DNA from: an uncultured Clostridia bacterium
Lineage (GTDB): Bacteria; Bacillota; Clostridia; Peptostreptococcales; Acidaminobacteraceae
Length of the DNA stretch: 7,146 nucleotides
Direction of reading: 5' to 3'
NCBI GenBank assembly: GCA_945950065.1
Contig: CAMFGQ010000072.1
Span: 1 to 7,146 of the forward strand
A program made the translations under genes and the position numbers. The notes beneath the pieces are model-generated. The model made no database searches. It was given only the letters and a program-made list of their open reading frames with translations, and had not been told where the DNA came from. Of the stretch, positions 6,830-7,146 are shown one piece after another. Within the stretch, counting starts at the first letter, position 1. Each line of letters begins with the position of its first letter.

Positions 6830-6851
6830 AACATGAATACTGGTTCATGTT
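6830..6851. promoter_or_regulatory. 22-bp inverted repeat, probable repressor operator
   Basis: Perfect 8-bp arms AACATGAA (6830-6837) and TTCATGTT (6844-6851) flank a 6-bp centre (TACTGG on the plus strand). The element lies between the operon promoter and its first ribosome binding site, about +8 to +29 from the predicted start point, so a bound protein would block early transcription. Size and symmetry fit a dimeric helix-turn-helix regulator such as a TetR-family protein. The divergent gene beginning at 7092 may encode one. I find no second full copy in the window; CATGAA half-sites occur at 6969-6974 and 7037-7042. As an RNA, the same repeat would form an 8-bp hairpin in the leader, an alternative reading. 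Confidence 0.75.
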
Positions 6852-6864
6852 TCTTATTGGGTTG

Positions 6865-6893
6865 ATTATAACATTGCTCCCTAAGTAAGTCAA
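6865..6893 (-). promoter_or_regulatory. Strong sigma-A-type promoter of the operon
   Basis: On the minus strand TTGACT (-35, 6888-6893) and TATAAT (-10, 6865-6870) are separated by exactly 17 nt. The -10 is preceded by TGT, giving an extended -10 (TGnTATAAT). Only the last base of the -35 departs from consensus. Transcription should start near 6858, about 42 nt before the first start codon. Such a strong promoter next to an operator-like palindrome suggests control by repression. Confidence 0.88.
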
Positions 6894-6962
6894 CAAGTTT
6901 ATATTTTTGCCCTTTCGTTGACGAGTTCGCTACAATAACTTATCAAAAGGGCCTTGAAAGAA

Positions 6963-6978
6963 CCCTTACATGAAAGGG
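6963..6978. repeat. Imperfect 16-bp palindrome CCCTTACATGAAAGGG
   Basis: Seven of eight symmetric base pairs match (CCCTT/AAGGG arms and a CATG core, with an A/A mismatch between). The core shares ACATGAA with the left arm of the operator at 6830-6851. It lies between the two divergent promoters, nearly 100 bp upstream of each of the two start points. It could be a lower-affinity regulator site or simply a chance palindrome. Confidence 0.4.
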
Positions 6979-7057
6979 AAGAACATAAATCGAAGAATTA
7001 AGGGATCCTTCTCCACTACCTTTCTCTGCCCTCTCCCATGAATTTCTTCTTAAAACA

Positions 7058-7066
7058 TGCTATAAT
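7058..7066 (+). promoter_or_regulatory. Extended -10 promoter of the rightward gene
   Basis: TGCTATAAT is a perfect extended -10 element 25 nt before the start codon at 7092. No good -35 is present (ATGAAT at the 17-nt spacing), which extended -10 promoters can tolerate. Transcription would begin near 7073, leaving a leader of roughly 19 nt that contains the ribosome binding site. Confidence 0.72.
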
Positions 7067-7091
7067 CTCACATATAAGCTTGGAGGTAAGC

Positions 7092-7146
7092 ATGAGCAAA
7101 GAACAGGAATTCCTCTTAAATGCTCCTAAAACCAAACGAGGTGAGA
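7092..7146 (+). CDS. Start of a divergent gene, possibly a TetR-family regulator (5' part only)
   Basis: The ATG at 7092 has GGAGG 5 nt upstream and follows a clear -10 element, so a gene very likely starts here; only 18 codons fit in the window. They read MSKEQEFLLNAPKTKRGE. A short basic stretch of the form P-K-T-K-R-G-E shortly after the start is common in TetR/AcrR regulators, just before the first helix of the DNA-binding domain. Divergent placement from a promoter with an operator-like palindrome supports that reading, but 18 residues cannot prove it. If correct, an acyl-CoA or the imported acid would be a natural effector (inference). Confidence 0.6.
   Translation, partial: MSKEQEFLLNAPKTKRGE

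Larger units (their letters stand above)
539..6858 (-). other. Seven-gene transport/acyl-CoA operon (predicted single transcript)
   Basis: Seven minus-strand genes follow one another with junctions of +0 (TAAATG), 11, 9, -8, 10 and 10 nt. No terminator or promoter-sized gap lies between them. Each has its own ribosome binding site, several overlapping the preceding stop codon. One strong promoter precedes the first gene, and the only hairpin-type terminator lies beyond the last. The order is small membrane protein, SSS permease, acyl-CoA synthetase, FabH-like enzyme, MaoC hydratase, iron-sulfur flavoprotein, FabG-like dehydrogenase. That is a logical path from import through activation to beta-carbon chemistry. 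The pathway itself is inferred from family roles, not from any recognised named cluster. Confidence 0.85.
6817..7091. other. Divergent intergenic control region
   Basis: This 275-bp non-coding stretch separates the leftward operon from a rightward gene. It contains the operon promoter, the 22-bp palindrome, the rightward promoter and several short CCCTT/AAGGG inverted segments. A second possible rightward promoter (TTGACG at 6918-6923, 17 nt, TATCAA at 6941-6946) is weak. The only small frame noted (6970-7041, 23 codons) has no ribosome binding site and is not called. Confidence 0.8.

Noticed and set aside
6918..6946. Second rightward promoter TTGACG-17-TATCAA
   Set aside because: The -10 is poor and a better extended -10 lies closer to the gene. 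Kept only as a possibility, not called as a feature.
6970..7041. 23-codon plus-strand frame in the intergenic region
   Set aside because: No ribosome binding site and no resemblance to known leader peptides. It ends before the clear promoter at 7058-7066.
1..7146. CRISPR arrays, tRNA/rRNA genes, insertion sequences
   Set aside because: I looked for regularly spaced repeats, cloverleaf-like segments, transposase motifs and terminal inverted repeats and saw none.

Overview
The window looks like chromosomal DNA from a moderately low-GC, probably anaerobic Firmicute (Clostridia-like). The reasons are strong AGGAGG-type ribosome binding sites, near-consensus sigma-A promoters with extended -10 elements, tight gene packing, and an iron-sulfur flavoprotein of the kind common in strict anaerobes. 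This assignment is inference; nothing here fixes the genus.

Layout. (1) Positions 1-410, plus strand: the 3' end of a nitroreductase-family gene of the Frm2/Hbn1 ('fatty acid repression mutant') type, followed by a strong rho-independent terminator at about 449-490. (2) Positions 539-6816, minus strand: one compact seven-gene operon. In transcription order it holds a small four-helix membrane protein, a sodium:solute symporter, an AMP-forming acyl-CoA synthetase, a FabH/HMG-CoA-synthase-like condensing enzyme with an altered active site, a MaoC-type hydratase, an iron-sulfur flavoprotein and a FabG-like short-chain dehydrogenase. Every junction is an 8-nt overlap, a direct abutment or a gap of at most 11 nt. 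(3) Positions 6817-7091: a divergent control region. It has a near-perfect promoter for the operon (TTGACT, 17 nt, TGtTATAAT) and a 22-bp inverted repeat (AACATGAA, 6 nt, TTCATGTT) placed just downstream of the predicted transcription start, as a repressor operator would be. (4) Positions 7092-7146, plus strand: the first 18 codons of a divergent gene whose start resembles the N-terminus of TetR-family regulators.

How the genes may work together (inference): the membrane pair imports a carboxylate with Na+, and the synthetase converts it to a CoA thioester. The MaoC hydratase and the NAD-type SDR interconvert enoyl-, (R)-3-hydroxyacyl- and 3-oxoacyl-CoA. The thiolase-fold enzyme then makes or breaks the C-C bond, and the flavoprotein supplies or accepts electrons. 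The set resembles a self-contained (R)-specific acyl-CoA pathway with its own importer and local repressor, but with no acyl-CoA dehydrogenase and no ordinary thiolase. The condensing enzyme keeps the nucleophilic Cys114 but appears to lack the usual His and Asn of FabH, having Leu259 and His291 instead, and it carries a Glu83 placed like the catalytic Glu of HMG-CoA synthase. This is the most unusual feature of the window.
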